DNA of 64,000 bases from an uncultured Porphyromonadaceae bacterium (GTDB lineage Bacteria; Bacteroidota; Bacteroidia; Bacteroidales; Muribaculaceae), in NCBI GenBank assembly GCA_947177185.1, contig CAMWTJ010000001.1, positions 62,001 to 126,000 of the forward strand, in the 5' to 3' direction. Numbering within the stretch: the first letter of the stretch is position 1; each line of letters starts with the position of its first letter. Below, one piece after another: positions 31,972 through 42,285 of the stretch. The notes below the pieces were generated by a model. The model did no database searches, was not told the origin of the DNA, and saw only the letters and a list, made by a program, of their open reading frames with translations. The position numbers and the translations under genes are program-made.

Positions 31972-33599
31972 TGAATAAAAAGATATATCGCTTTCTGCCC
32001 CTGGCCGGAGCAGTCGTACTGGCAGCCGGCATGTGGCTGGGATATATGCTTGCCGATGGCGACAAGACGTCCACCACTCAGCGCAAGCTCGCAAAAGTGC
32101 TGGAAATCATATCCGACGAATACGTGGACTATCTCGACATGGACAGTGTGCTCGAGAGCGTGATACCGCTGCTCACGGAAAATCTTGACCCGCACTCGGT
32201 GTATCTGACTGCCGAGCAGCGGGCCGAAGCCAATCAGAAACTCGACGGCTCGTTCAGCGGCATCGGCATACAGTTTCAGCAACTGGCCGATTCGGTGTGC
32301 GTGGTGGAGGTGATAGAAGGCGGCCCCTCGGAACGCGCCGGCCTCTTGCCCGGCGACAGAATAGTGGCGGCAGGCGATTCGGTGCTGACCGGGACGGGAA
32401 TAGACGCCGATGCCGTGCGTTCGATACTGCGCGGGCCGGCAGGCTCGCACGTGGAGCTGACCGTGGTGCGGCGCGGATGCGACGAACCGCTTAAAATCAC
32501 AGTGGTGCGCGGCGATGTGCCGCTAAACAGCATTGACGCGGCTTATCTCGCCGACGACGGCAGGATAGGCTATATCAAGGTGAACACTTTCGGCCGCAAC
32601 ACTTACGCAGAATTCCTTCAGAGTCTGTACGGGCTGCATCGCGAGGGCGCAAAATCATTTATTGTGGACCTGCGCGGCAACACCGGCGGCTACATGGACC
32701 CCGCCATAATGATGGTCAATGAGTTTCTTCCCGCCCAAAGCACTATTGTGGCCACACGCGGCCGCGACGAGCGGGAAAACACAATAGTAGTGAGCGACGG
32801 CACCGGGCGCTTTGACGACGTTCCGCTGGTGGTTCTTATAGACGAGTTCACCGCCAGCAGCAGCGAGATTTTCTCCGGCGCCGTGCAGGACAACGACCGT
32901 GGACTCATCGTAGGACGCCGCTCTTTCGGAAAAGGACTGGTGCAGCGTTCGTTCGAACTGCCGGACAGCAGCGAGCTGCGTCTGACCGTGCAGCGCTACT
33001 ATACGCCGTCGGGCCGATGCATACAGAAGGGATTCGCACGCGGCGAAAACGAAGCATATGAAGCGGAAATATTCGAGCGCTATGACCATGGCGAGAATTT
33101 TTCGGCTGACAGTGTGGCCATAGACTCCGCCGACGTGTACTACACATCGGCCGGCCGCGCAGTGTATGGCGGCGGCGGAATAATGCCTGACGTGTTTGTG
33201 GCGTCGGACACCACCGGGATAAACAAATTCTACATAGAGCTGGCCAACGCCAATCTGCTGGCGCGCTTCGCCTTTGAATATGTGGACCTGAACCGTCAGG
33301 ACCTCAACAAGGCGGCCAATGTGAAGGAACTGCTCGAGATGCTGCCCTCGGACAGTGTGCTGCTGTCGGCTTTCGCCACATACGCACGCCAGAGCGGGGT
33401 GCGCATGCGGTATTATTATCTCAACAATTCGCGCCGTCTGATTGTTAGACAACTGAAAGCTCTCATCGCCCGGGATGTGCTCGGTTCGCAAGCCTATTTT
33501 GAGATTTTCAATACCGAGGACCCTGTTGTGGTGGAAGCCATAAGCCAGATACGCTCGGGTGCCGCGGCCAACGTGGGCCTTGACGTGTCGAAACAGTAA
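31971..33599 (+). CDS. S41 family C-terminal processing peptidase (PDZ domain)
   Basis: FSGIGIQF, PDZ, VDLRGNTGGYMDPA, EFTASSSEIFSGAVQDNDRGLIVGRRSFGKGLVQ. Confidence 0.95.
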   Translation: MNKKIYRFLPLAGAVVLAAGMWLGYMLADGDKTSTTQRKLAKVLEIISDEYVDYLDMDSVLESVIPLLTENLDPHSVYLTAEQRAEANQKLDGSFSGIGIQFQQLADSVCVVEVIEGGPSERAGLLPGDRIVAAGDSVLTGTGIDADAVRSILRGPAGSHVELTVVRRGCDEPLKITVVRGDVPLNSIDAAYLADDGRIGYIKVNTFGRNTYAEFLQSLYGLHREGAKSFIVDLRGNTGGYMDPAIMMVNEFLPAQSTIVATRGRDERENTIVVSDGTGRFDDVPLVVLIDEFTASSSEIFSGAVQDNDRGLIVGRRSFGKGLVQRSFELPDSSELRLTVQRYYTPSGRCIQKGFARGENEAYEAEIFERYDHGENFSADSVAIDSADVYYTSAGRAVYGGGGIMPDVFVASDTTGINKFYIELANANLLARFAFEYVDLNRQDLNKAANVKELLEMLPSDSVLLSAFATYARQSGVRMRYYYLNNSRRLIVRQLKALIARDVLGSQAYFEIFNTEDPVVVEAISQIRSGAAANVGLDVSKQ

Positions 33600-33604
33600 G
33601 GTCT

Positions 33605-34168
33605 ATGAAAAAAGAGGATATCCGCGCGCGCATGCGCAACCAAAAATCACTGCTGACCGAAACCGAGCGAAACAGCGCGGCCGAAGCAGTGTTCGCTCTG
33701 CTTGAGAAAATGACAGCCTTCATATTGGCCGACAGGGTATTGCTCTACAACTCTCTCCCCGACGAACTGTCCACCCGTGCTTTTCTTGACAAGTGGCATG
33801 GCCGGAAGCGCATGTATCTGCCGCGAGTCAACGGCATAGATCTCGATATACTGCCGTACGAGCGTACGCGCACGCATCTCGGCGCTTTTCATATCGAGGA
33901 GCCCGACGGCGAAGATGTCACCGATGTGGCCGATATAGACCTTATCGTGGTGCCGGCTGTGGCTTATGATACCGACGGCTCCAGAGTCGGCCGCGGAAAA
34001 GGATATTACGACAGACTTCTCGTGGCGTCGCGGGCTGTCAAAGTAGGTGTGGCCTACGATTTCCAGCTGCTTGACAGCGGAAGCTTCGACACGGAAGCCC
34101 ACGATGTGGCCATGGACTACATCATCACCCCCGGCCGCTTTATAAGGCTGCGCCGCACGCGCGGCTGA
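33605..34168 (+). CDS. 5-formyltetrahydrofolate cyclo-ligase
   Basis: LIVVPAVAYDTDGSRVGRGKGYYDRLL. Confidence 0.93.
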   Translation: MKKEDIRARMRNQKSLLTETERNSAAEAVFALLEKMTAFILADRVLLYNSLPDELSTRAFLDKWHGRKRMYLPRVNGIDLDILPYERTRTHLGAFHIEEPDGEDVTDVADIDLIVVPAVAYDTDGSRVGRGKGYYDRLLVASRAVKVGVAYDFQLLDSGSFDTEAHDVAMDYIITPGRFIRLRRTRG

Positions 34169-34191
34169 CGGCATAGCTGCCGCAGCGCCTA

Positions 34192-34228
34192 CGCAGCCCG
34201 CACAGATGCCGAAGCTGTGCGGGCTGCG
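34192..34228 (+). terminator. Stem-loop terminator
   Basis: CGCAGCCCGCACAG/CTGTGCGGGCTGCG 14-bp perfect stem. Confidence 0.6.
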
Positions 34229-34411
34229 CGTATTATAGCTTGGATAAAGGCTCTTAAATACTGTGTATAAGTGTAAAATATTTGGTTGTGTCGAAATTTT
34301 AAGTTAATTTTGGAGCGAAATGTTAAAATGATACCCGTTTAAAAAACAATAAGGTATTTTAATTGTTAACAAAACAAAGGTTAAATCCTTAACACTCCTC
34401 CGACACCTGAA

Positions 34412-35941
34412 ATGAAGAAACAGACTATATGGATTCTGACGATTCTGATGGCAATAGCCTTCGTAGGCCTGCTGTGCATCCAGATTTTCTATATGAAGAA
34501 TATAGTAAGAATCCGCTACGAGCAGTTCTCGCAGGGCGTGCGCCAGAGTCTTGTGGCTGTGGCGCAGCGTCTTGAGCAGGACGAGGCGCGCCATTTTCTG
34601 GAAGAGGATGTGAATAGCATCCGTTCGTCGAGTATTTTTGCCCAATATCTTGGCGAAAACGTTCCCAACCTCAGCGGAGTCAAATATTCGTTCACGACAT
34701 CGACCGGGCTTGAGGCGGACCTCACCATCAAAGGCGGCGTGCAGGAGATAAGCAAACTGCAGGTGGGCACGCAGCTCGGCACCGACCACTACAGCCGCCT
34801 TCAGAACAATTACCACGACAGATATCTATATCAGAAGGGCATGATAGACGATGTGATTCTCAACATCGTTTCCTCGGCCAGCTCGCGACCCATAGCCGAG
34901 CGTGCCGACTCGGCCGTTGTGGCCAGATATCTGCGTCAGGAACTCGACACACTCGGGCTCACCGTGCCTTTTGAGTTCGCGGTGGCCAACTATGCCGGCA
35001 CCGTGCTGTACAAGAGCCGTAATTTCCGTGCGGTGGCTGCCGATCGCGACAATATGTTCGTGCAGGCTCTGTTTCCGAACGACAATACCGGCCGCCTGAA
35101 CTATCTCAAGGTATATTTCCCGACTAAAAAGGACTATATATTCTCGTCCATAAAATTCATGGTGCCGGCCTTCGCTTTCACGTTCATATTGCTGATTATA
35201 TTCGTGTTTACCATAATTGTGGCTTTCCGTCAGAAGAAACTTACGGAAATGAAAAACGATTTTATCAACAACATGACGCACGAGTTCAAGACTCCGATAT
35301 CGTCCATATCGCTTGCGGCGCAGATGCTCAACGACCCGAGCGTGCGCAAGTCGCCGGCCATGATGCAGCAGATAAGCAACGTGATAAACGACGAAACGAA
35401 GCGCCTGCGTTTCCAGGTGGAGAAAGTGCTGCTGATGTCGATGTTCGACCGTCAGAAGGTAAGCCTGAAACTGAAGGAGATAGATGCTAATTCGGCCATT
35501 GACAACATCGTCAACACGTTTAAGCTCAAAGTGGAGAAATATGGCGGACGCATACATGCCCGCCTGGATGCCGACGACGCTATAGTCAACGTGGACGAGA
35601 TGCATTTCACCAATGTGATATTCAATCTGCTGGACAATGCAGTGAAATATCGTCGCGACGAGGAACCGCTGGAGCTTACGGTGTCGACACGAAACATCGG
35701 CGACAACCGCCTCGAGATTACAGTGGCCGACAACGGCATCGGCATACGCCGCGACGACCTCCGAAAAATATTCGACAAATTCTACCGCGTCAGCACCGGC
35801 AACCGCCACGACGTGAAAGGCTTCGGACTCGGTCTGGCCTATGTGCGCAAGATGGTGGGCGACCTCGGCGGCGAAATCACAGCCGAAAGCGAATTCGGCG
35901 CGGGAACTACATTTAAAATAATATTACCTCTAACCAACTAA
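34412..35941 (+). CDS. rprX: Sensor histidine kinase (RprX-like)
   Basis: NNMTHEFKTPISSISLAAQML, HATPase N/G boxes (NLLDNAVKY, DNGIGI, GFGLGLAYV). Confidence 0.92.
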   Translation: MKKQTIWILTILMAIAFVGLLCIQIFYMKNIVRIRYEQFSQGVRQSLVAVAQRLEQDEARHFLEEDVNSIRSSSIFAQYLGENVPNLSGVKYSFTTSTGLEADLTIKGGVQEISKLQVGTQLGTDHYSRLQNNYHDRYLYQKGMIDDVILNIVSSASSRPIAERADSAVVARYLRQELDTLGLTVPFEFAVANYAGTVLYKSRNFRAVAADRDNMFVQALFPNDNTGRLNYLKVYFPTKKDYIFSSIKFMVPAFAFTFILLIIFVFTIIVAFRQKKLTEMKNDFINNMTHEFKTPISSISLAAQMLNDPSVRKSPAMMQQISNVINDETKRLRFQVEKVLLMSMFDRQKVSLKLKEIDANSAIDNIVNTFKLKVEKYGGRIHARLDADDAIVNVDEMHFTNVIFNLLDNAVKYRRDEEPLELTVSTRNIGDNRLEITVADNGIGIRRDDLRKIFDKFYRVSTGNRHDVKGFGLGLAYVRKMVGDLGGEITAESEFGAGTTFKIILPLTN

Positions 35942-35954
35942 ATTAATACGAATT

Positions 35955-36659
35955 ATGGAAGAACGTATGCGTATACTGCTATGCGAGGACGATGAAAACC
36001 TCGGCATGCTGCTCCGCGAGTATCTTCAGGCAAAAGGTTTCAACGCCGACCTCTATGCCGACGGCGAAAGTGGCTACAAGGCTTTTCAGAAAGGAAAATA
36101 CGATATCTGCGTGCTTGATGTGATGATGCCCAAAAAAGATGGCTTCGCCGTGGCGCAGGAGATTCGCACGGTGAACTCCGAAGTGCCCATAATATTCCTT
36201 ACGGCCAAGTCGCTTAAGGACGATATCCTCGAAGGCTTCAAAATCGGTGCCGACGACTATATCACCAAGCCGTTTTCCATGGAAGAACTTGTGTTTCGTA
36301 TCGAGGCCATACTGCGCCGCGTGAAAGGCAAGAAAGGCAAGGAAGTGACCATGTACAAGATAGGCAAGTTTGCTTTCGACACACAGAAGCAGGTGCTGGC
36401 CATCGGCGACAAGACCACCAAACTCACCACGAAGGAGAGCGAGCTCCTGAGCCTGCTCTGCGCCCACGTCAACGAGATTCTGGAGCGCAATTTCGCTCTT
36501 AAGACAATCTGGATCGACGACAACTATTTCAACGCCCGCTCCATGGATGTCTACATCACGAAGCTGCGCAAGCACCTGAAGGACGATCCCTCCATCGAAA
36601 TAATCAATATCCACGGCAAGGGCTACAAGCTCATTGCGCCCGACGTGGAGGCCAAGTGA
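35955..36659 (+). CDS. rprY: OmpR-family response regulator (RprY-like)
   Basis: Receiver (LCEDDENLG, DVMMPKKDGF, TAKS) plus winged helix; adjacent to rprX. Confidence 0.93.
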   Translation: MEERMRILLCEDDENLGMLLREYLQAKGFNADLYADGESGYKAFQKGKYDICVLDVMMPKKDGFAVAQEIRTVNSEVPIIFLTAKSLKDDILEGFKIGADDYITKPFSMEELVFRIEAILRRVKGKKGKEVTMYKIGKFAFDTQKQVLAIGDKTTKLTTKESELLSLLCAHVNEILERNFALKTIWIDDNYFNARSMDVYITKLRKHLKDDPSIEIINIHGKGYKLIAPDVEAK

Positions 36660-36699
36660 CAATAATCCATACGCTCAACCCGTTAAAATCTCTCCTGAC

Positions 36700-36888
36700 A
36701 TGGGCAAGCAACTGATAGCATACGTGGTGTCGCTTCTGCTGACATCGCTTATCGGATTCGCGATTCTTACGGTGGCCGGCTTTGGCCCTGTGCGCTCATC
36801 TCTGATTTGTGCGTTCAGTATCGCGGTGGTCGGAACCTTCCTTCCGCCACTATTCAAAAAACTGTTCAACCCGTCGCCCCGCAAATAA
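36700..36888 (+). CDS. Small membrane protein (62 aa)
   Basis: MGKQLIAYVVSLLLTSLIGFAILTVAGFGPVRSSLICAFSIAVVGTFLPPLFKKLF; two hydrophobic segments; precedes strong terminator. Confidence 0.5.
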   Translation: MGKQLIAYVVSLLLTSLIGFAILTVAGFGPVRSSLICAFSIAVVGTFLPPLFKKLFNPSPRK

Positions 36889-36908
36889 GCGTGGCGGCGT
36901 AAATACCA

Positions 36909-36946
36909 CAGACGGGGCCGGGAAATCAAACTCCCGGCCCCGTCTG
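36909..36946. terminator. Bidirectional intrinsic terminator
   Basis: 15-bp perfect stem CAGACGGGGCCGGGA/TCCCGGCCCCGTCTG between convergent genes. Confidence 0.85.
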
Positions 36947-36965
36947 CAGGTTTTACAGGCAGCCG

Positions 36966-37850
36966 TCACTCGCGCTTGCGACGAGCTACTGCCCGCAGCA
37001 TAAAAGCCGTGGCGATGGCGCTGACGATGGCGAGCGGCCACATTTTGCCGAGGCCTATGTTGTCCACCGTCACAGCCGGAGTGCCGTGGTTCTGGTAAAT
37101 CCACTGTGCGGTCACGTAGATGGTGTTGTTAAGCGCATGTGCCGCAGCCGGAAGCCATATGGAGCGGCTCCATAGCAGCAGGTAGCCGAAATAGGCGCCG
37201 AGAAGCAGGCGCGGCACAAATCCGAAAAACTGCATGTGGACAGCGCTGAACACTGCTGCCGCTATCCATATGGATGCGTGTGCGTTCACACCACCTGTGG
37301 AGAGCAGGCGCTGCAGGGCGCCGCGGAAAAACAACTCTTCGGAAAATCCCGCGGCCACACCTATAATCAGGATATTCAAAATGAGGTCGCCCCAGGTGCC
37401 CGAGCCCTGCATCACAGTGATCATGGCCTCGGCGTTTTCCTCCATGGTCCGCAGCTTGTCTACGAAGGCGCTCAATGCCCCCGTGGCCTCTATGTTGGCA
37501 TTAGCTTCAATCACCCAGTTCATGGCCGGTGTGGCCACCGGCACTACTGCCAGGGCGAGCCCCCACATGGCCGGGCGCACGCCTCCGCGCAATTCGAGCA
37601 ACTGTGCGGGCAGGCGCGTCACCATCATGGCTGTGACCACAGCCGGAGCTATCAGTGCCAGTATGTCTTGCGCCAGGGCCGCCACACGCAGCACGCGCGC
37701 CGATACAGAACCGAATTTATAGAGCATTACTGTGGTGAGCAGCCCGGTCAGTATATAGCCGAGCACGGCTATGCACACAAAAAGCACAAGGCGGCTCCTG
37801 CGGGTGAGCAGCAACGAGTCAGGGCGAAGGTCGGGCAGGGGAAGTGTCAT
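36966..37850 (-). CDS. CPBP family intramembrane metalloprotease
   Basis: Multi-TM; GFSEELFFRGALQRLL and SAVHMQFFGFVPRLLLGAYFGYL. Confidence 0.9.
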   Translation of the reverse strand: MTLPLPDLRPDSLLLTRRSRLVLFVCIAVLGYILTGLLTTVMLYKFGSVSARVLRVAALAQDILALIAPAVVTAMMVTRLPAQLLELRGGVRPAMWGLALAVVPVATPAMNWVIEANANIEATGALSAFVDKLRTMEENAEAMITVMQGSGTWGDLILNILIIGVAAGFSEELFFRGALQRLLSTGGVNAHASIWIAAAVFSAVHMQFFGFVPRLLLGAYFGYLLLWSRSIWLPAAAHALNNTIYVTAQWIYQNHGTPAVTVDNIGLGKMWPLAIVSAIATAFMLRAVARRKRE

Positions 37851-38557
37851 TAAAACTGGGGATGGAAATCGTGGGTTAAACTGATGTAATCGTCGGAATA
37901 GCGTCCGTCGGCAGTGCGTATGTCAAGAACAGTTTCCTCGCACAGGCCGTCGCGGGCCGAAAACTCCCAAAGGCTTCGTATAGGCGCAGCGTCCGGGCAC
38001 GGCTTTACGAGGCAGTGTCGGCGAGGCCACAAGCCGGCTATGGCGGCGTCGGCGATAGTAGCATTGTCGTGGGCGGAAGGGAGAATAACCGCGAGATGCC
38101 CGTCGGGAGCAAGGATTTCTCGCGCGCGGCGGGCCAGCGCGCCGAAACTCAGTGAGCCGGCGTGCCTGGCGACAGCTCTTGCCGAATTCGGCGAGCGCAG
38201 ATTCTCAATGAAAAACGGGGGGTTGCAGACTATCAGGCCGTAGGGAGTGCCGGCTTCGAAATTCTCGAACGGGACATTATGCAGCGCGAGCCGCGCGGCC
38301 CACGGCGAGGCGTCGAAATTGGCACGCGCGTCAATGCACGCGTCGGCGTCGCACTCTACGGCGTCAATCCCGGCCGAGGGCATCCGCTGCGCGAGCATAA
38401 GGGCTATTATGCCGCAGCCGGTGCCTATATCGGCCACTCTGCAGTCGGCAGAAGCGGGCGAAGCCCATGCCCCGAGCAGCACGCTGTCGGTGGTTATGCG
38501 CATGCCACAGTGCTCATCCGTCATGGAAAACTGCTTGAATCTGAACAACGGGCGCAT
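37850..38557 (-). CDS. tRNA1(Val) (adenine-N6)-methyltransferase-like
   Basis: RFKQFSMTDEHCGMRITTDSVLLGAW, DIGTGCGIIALML, ICNPPFF (NPPF). Confidence 0.92.
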   Translation of the reverse strand: MRPLFRFKQFSMTDEHCGMRITTDSVLLGAWASPASADCRVADIGTGCGIIALMLAQRMPSAGIDAVECDADACIDARANFDASPWAARLALHNVPFENFEAGTPYGLIVCNPPFFIENLRSPNSARAVARHAGSLSFGALARRAREILAPDGHLAVILPSAHDNATIADAAIAGLWPRRHCLVKPCPDAAPIRSLWEFSARDGLCEETVLDIRTADGRYSDDYISLTHDFHPQF

Positions 38558-38638
38558 TATTCAATGGTTTTTAATCATATTTGGCTGCGAAGTTACGAAA
38601 AAAAGCGGGTACTCGCGTGTTGTATCAAGAAAATTACT

Positions 38639-38646
38639 TAACTTTG
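38639..38646 (+). promoter_or_regulatory. tig -7 element TAACTTTG
   Basis: Exact TAnnTTTG. Confidence 0.5.
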
Positions 38647-38692
38647 CAATCCGAATTGCGCAACAAAACGAAACAATCAACATATTTATATT

Positions 38693-40066
38693 ATGAATAT
38701 AACCAAGGAGCCTCTGACGTCTACATCTGCGAAGATTGTAGTGAAACTCGACGAGGCAGACTACGCAGACAAAGTGAAGGCCGAACTCAAGCGTATCGGC
38801 CAGACCCATGTGATTCCCGGCTTCCGTAAGGGCCACATCAGCATAGACCAGCTCCGCCGCCGTTTCGGCAAGGAAGTGAAGAGCGATGTAATCAACCGTG
38901 AGTCGGCTCATGCTGTCTATGACTATATAGAGAAGGAAGGCATGCACGTACTCGGCAATCCCGTAGCGCTCAACGTGACCGAAATCAACCTCGAGGACAA
39001 AGATTATACCTTTGAGTACGAAGTGGCTCTCGCACCCGCAATCGACGTCAAGCTCGACAAGGAAGTGACTCTCCCGTTCTACAATATCGCCGTCGACGAC
39101 AAGATGGTAGAGGAGCAGGACAAGCAGCTCCGCGAGCAGTTCGGCAGCCAGGGCCCTGCTGAGGAAACCGACGAACGTGCGGTAGTGAAAGGCACCATCA
39201 TGCAGCTCGACGAAAACGGCAACGTGCTCACCACCGAAGATGCCATCCAGGTAATCGACGGAATCGTTGGTCCGTTCACTTTTGCCGATAAAGATCAGGC
39301 CGCTCTGTTTATGGGCAAGAAGGTGGGCGACAAAGTGCGTTTCAACCCCGCAAAAGCCGCAGCTGACAATGCAGCTGAACTCGCATCGATGCTCCACATC
39401 GAAAAGGATGCCGCAGCTGAGGTGAAGTCTGATTTCGAATTTGCGATATCCGAAATCATTGTCAACCGTCCCGCCGAGCTCGGAGAAGAGTACTACAACA
39501 ATGTGTTCGGTCCCGACAAAGTGCACAATGAAGAGGAATACAAGCAGGCTCTGAGCAACATGATTGCCGGCCAGCTGCGTCCCAACTCCGAAGCGTTCTT
39601 CAGCGAAACCGCCCACAAGTATCTTGTTGAGAAATATTCCGACATGGAGCTTCCCCTCGATACTCTCAAGCTCGTCCTCAAGGCCAACAACCCCGAGGAA
39701 TTCACCGACGAGAACATCGACGAACGCATGAACGAAATGGTGCCCGGCCTGAAATGGCAGCTCATCAGCGACGCTGTGTGCAAGGCTCTTGATGTGAAGG
39801 TAGAGGAAGCTGACCTGCTTTCGCGTGCCACCGCTATCGCACGCCAGCAGTTCGCACAGTACGGCATGTACAACATCGACGAAGAAACAATCGCCGACAC
39901 TGCCAAGCGCATCCTCGCCAACGACGACTATCGCAGCCGCATCTACGACGATACACGCTTCGGCAAAATGTACTACGCTATCCGTCAGGCTGTGACTGCC
40001 GACGAAAAGACTGTCACCCTCGACGAGTTCAAGAACCTCGTGGAAGAGGCTCACAAGGAAGCGTAA
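38693..40066 (+). CDS. tig: Trigger factor
   Basis: N-terminal ribosome-binding motif IPGFRKGHIS; precedes clpP/clpX. Confidence 0.93.
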   Translation: MNITKEPLTSTSAKIVVKLDEADYADKVKAELKRIGQTHVIPGFRKGHISIDQLRRRFGKEVKSDVINRESAHAVYDYIEKEGMHVLGNPVALNVTEINLEDKDYTFEYEVALAPAIDVKLDKEVTLPFYNIAVDDKMVEEQDKQLREQFGSQGPAEETDERAVVKGTIMQLDENGNVLTTEDAIQVIDGIVGPFTFADKDQAALFMGKKVGDKVRFNPAKAAADNAAELASMLHIEKDAAAEVKSDFEFAISEIIVNRPAELGEEYYNNVFGPDKVHNEEEYKQALSNMIAGQLRPNSEAFFSETAHKYLVEKYSDMELPLDTLKLVLKANNPEEFTDENIDERMNEMVPGLKWQLISDAVCKALDVKVEEADLLSRATAIARQQFAQYGMYNIDEETIADTAKRILANDDYRSRIYDDTRFGKMYYAIRQAVTADEKTVTLDEFKNLVEEAHKEA

Positions 40067-40085
40067 GCCACAAATACATAAAATA

Positions 40086-40121
40086 ATGCTGCAGGAAGCC
40101 GCGCGCGGTATCCTGCAGCAT
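40086..40121 (+). terminator. Intrinsic terminator of tig
   Basis: ATGCTGCAGGA/TCCTGCAGCAT stem followed by TTTTATT. Confidence 0.85.
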
Positions 40122-40269
40122 TTTTATTGCCTTAATTATATCGAGCATTTGCAAATTGCCGATTTTTTTATTAACTTTGAATAATTAAAATACAAAACCA
40201 ATACAATACACAACCTCTTTGCCTCTTGCTCCGCCGGAGCATTACGTAAGAAAAATCTACCAATAGGAT

Positions 40270-40962
40270 ATGACTGATAAAAATGATTTCCGCAACTATG
40301 CCGTGCACCATCTCGGCATGAACGGCCTCGCGCTCGACCAGTTTACCTCGGCTACGTCGCGGGCCATAACCTCAAGCTATATCTCTCCCACAATCATTGA
40401 GGAGCGCCAGCTCAATGTGGCGCAGATGGACGTGTTCTCGCGACTGATGATGGACCGTGTCATTTTTCTCGGCACAGACGTGAACGACTATACTGCCAAT
40501 GTGATACAGGCCCAGCTCCTGTATCTCGACAGCGCCGACCCAGGCAAGGATGTGAACATCTACATAAACTCGCCCGGCGGTAGCGTTTATGCCGGCCTCG
40601 GTATCTACGACACCATGCAGTATATTCAGAGCGATGTGTCCACCATATGCACCGGCATGGCAGCTTCCATGGCCGCCGTGCTGCTCGTGGCCGGCACAGC
40701 CGGCAAGCGCTTTGCGCTCCGCCATTCGCGTGTGATGATCCACCAGCCCATGGGAGGTGCGCAGGGTCAGGCCAGCGACATCGAAATCACCGCCCGCGAG
40801 ATACTGAAGCTCAAACATGAGCTTTACAGCATAATCGCCGGCCACAGCGGTCAGCCCATAGAGAAAGTGGAGCGCGACAGCGACCGCGACTACTGGATGA
40901 CCTCCGAGGAAGCGAAAGAATACGGCATGATTGATACAGTACTTGTAAAAGCCCAGCACTGA
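40270..40962 (+). CDS. clpP: ATP-dependent Clp protease proteolytic subunit
   Basis: [55 protein letters not shown]. Confidence 0.97.
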   Translation: MTDKNDFRNYAVHHLGMNGLALDQFTSATSRAITSSYISPTIIEERQLNVAQMDVFSRLMMDRVIFLGTDVNDYTANVIQAQLLYLDSADPGKDVNIYINSPGGSVYAGLGIYDTMQYIQSDVSTICTGMAASMAAVLLVAGTAGKRFALRHSRVMIHQPMGGAQGQASDIEITAREILKLKHELYSIIAGHSGQPIEKVERDSDRDYWMTSEEAKEYGMIDTVLVKAQH

Positions 40963-42203
40963 TGCCACGTAAGAAACAGATATGCTGCATGTTCTGCGGC
41001 CGTACTCCTGCCGACGGAGCTACTATGGTGCCGTCGCCCGCCGGCGATGCCGCGGTTTGTCTTGACTGTGTGGAAGCCATTCATGAAATGGTGCGCTCCG
41101 AAGCCGACGCCAAAGCCACCGGCAAGCCGATGGAGGGCAGTCTGGCGGAAGTGCCGCGCCCGCACGAAATAAAAGCGTTTCTCGACCAATACGTTATCGG
41201 TCAGGACGAAGCCAAGCGCTATCTCTCGGTGGCCGTCTACAACCACTACAAGCGTCTGATGCAGCCCGATTCGATGGACGATGTGGACATCGAGAAGAGC
41301 AACGTGATACTGGTAGGCCCGACGGGTACCGGCAAAACGCTTTTGGCCAAGACCATAGCAAGACTGCTTAATGTGCCGTTCACAATCGTGGACGCGACCG
41401 TGCTGACACAGGCCGGCTATGTGGGCGAGGATATTGAGAGCCTGCTCACACGTCTGCTTCAGGCTGCCGACTATGATGTGGACCGCGCCCAGCGTGGCAT
41501 TGTGTTCATAGACGAGATAGACAAGATAGGCCGCAAGGGCGACAATCCGTCCATCACTCGCGACGTGAGTGGCGAAGGTGTGCAGCAGGGTCTGCTTAAA
41601 CTGCTCGAAGGCTCCGTGGTGCTGGTGCCCCCGCAAGGCGGCCGCAAGCATCCCGAACAGAAAATGATAGCCGTTGACACCAAAAACATTCTGTTTGTCT
41701 GCGGCGGCGCCTTCGAAGGCATTGAGCAGAAAGTGGCACACAGGCTCAACTCGCGTGTGGTGGGCTACGCTACGGACAACAAGGTGCGACGCATCCGCCC
41801 CGAGGACTTTATAAAGTATGTGGCGCCGCAAGACCTGAAAAGCTACGGCCTGATACCTGAAATCATAGGCCGTCTGCCGGTGATTACGCATCTCGAGGCC
41901 CTCGACCGCGCGGCATTGCTGCGTGTGCTCACAGAGCCGCGAAACGCCATCACGCGCCAGTACGAAAAGCTTTTCGCTATGGACGGCGTAAAACTGAAAT
42001 TCGCTCCCGACTGCCTGGACTATATAGTCGACAAGGCTGTGGAGTTCAAGCTCGGTGCGCGCGGTCTGCGCAGCATTGTCGAAACCATAATGGTCGACGC
42101 CATGTTCGAGGTGCCGTCGCAGGATATCTCAGAATATACCGTCACACGCGAATACGCAGAAAAACGTGTCGATGCCGCACATCTTGACGCAGCATCGATA
42201 TAG
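40962..42203 (+). CDS. clpX: ATP-dependent Clp protease ATP-binding subunit ClpX
   Basis: Zinc-finger CMFCGR...[31 protein letters not shown]. Confidence 0.98.
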   Translation: MPRKKQICCMFCGRTPADGATMVPSPAGDAAVCLDCVEAIHEMVRSEADAKATGKPMEGSLAEVPRPHEIKAFLDQYVIGQDEAKRYLSVAVYNHYKRLMQPDSMDDVDIEKSNVILVGPTGTGKTLLAKTIARLLNVPFTIVDATVLTQAGYVGEDIESLLTRLLQAADYDVDRAQRGIVFIDEIDKIGRKGDNPSITRDVSGEGVQQGLLKLLEGSVVLVPPQGGRKHPEQKMIAVDTKNILFVCGGAFEGIEQKVAHRLNSRVVGYATDNKVRRIRPEDFIKYVAPQDLKSYGLIPEIIGRLPVITHLEALDRAALLRVLTEPRNAITRQYEKLFAMDGVKLKFAPDCLDYIVDKAVEFKLGARGLRSIVETIMVDAMFEVPSQDISEYTVTREYAEKRVDAAHLDAASI

Positions 42204-42285
42204 GCGAACAATAGGAACAATTTAATAATCACCCGACAGAAAAACCAACCGACTTCGCATTATCACAACGCTAAAACCGGCCACC

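Noticed and set aside
38561-40054. 497-aa minus-strand ORF antisense to trigger factor
   Set aside because: Shadow ORF of a well-supported tig gene; no recognisable domain.
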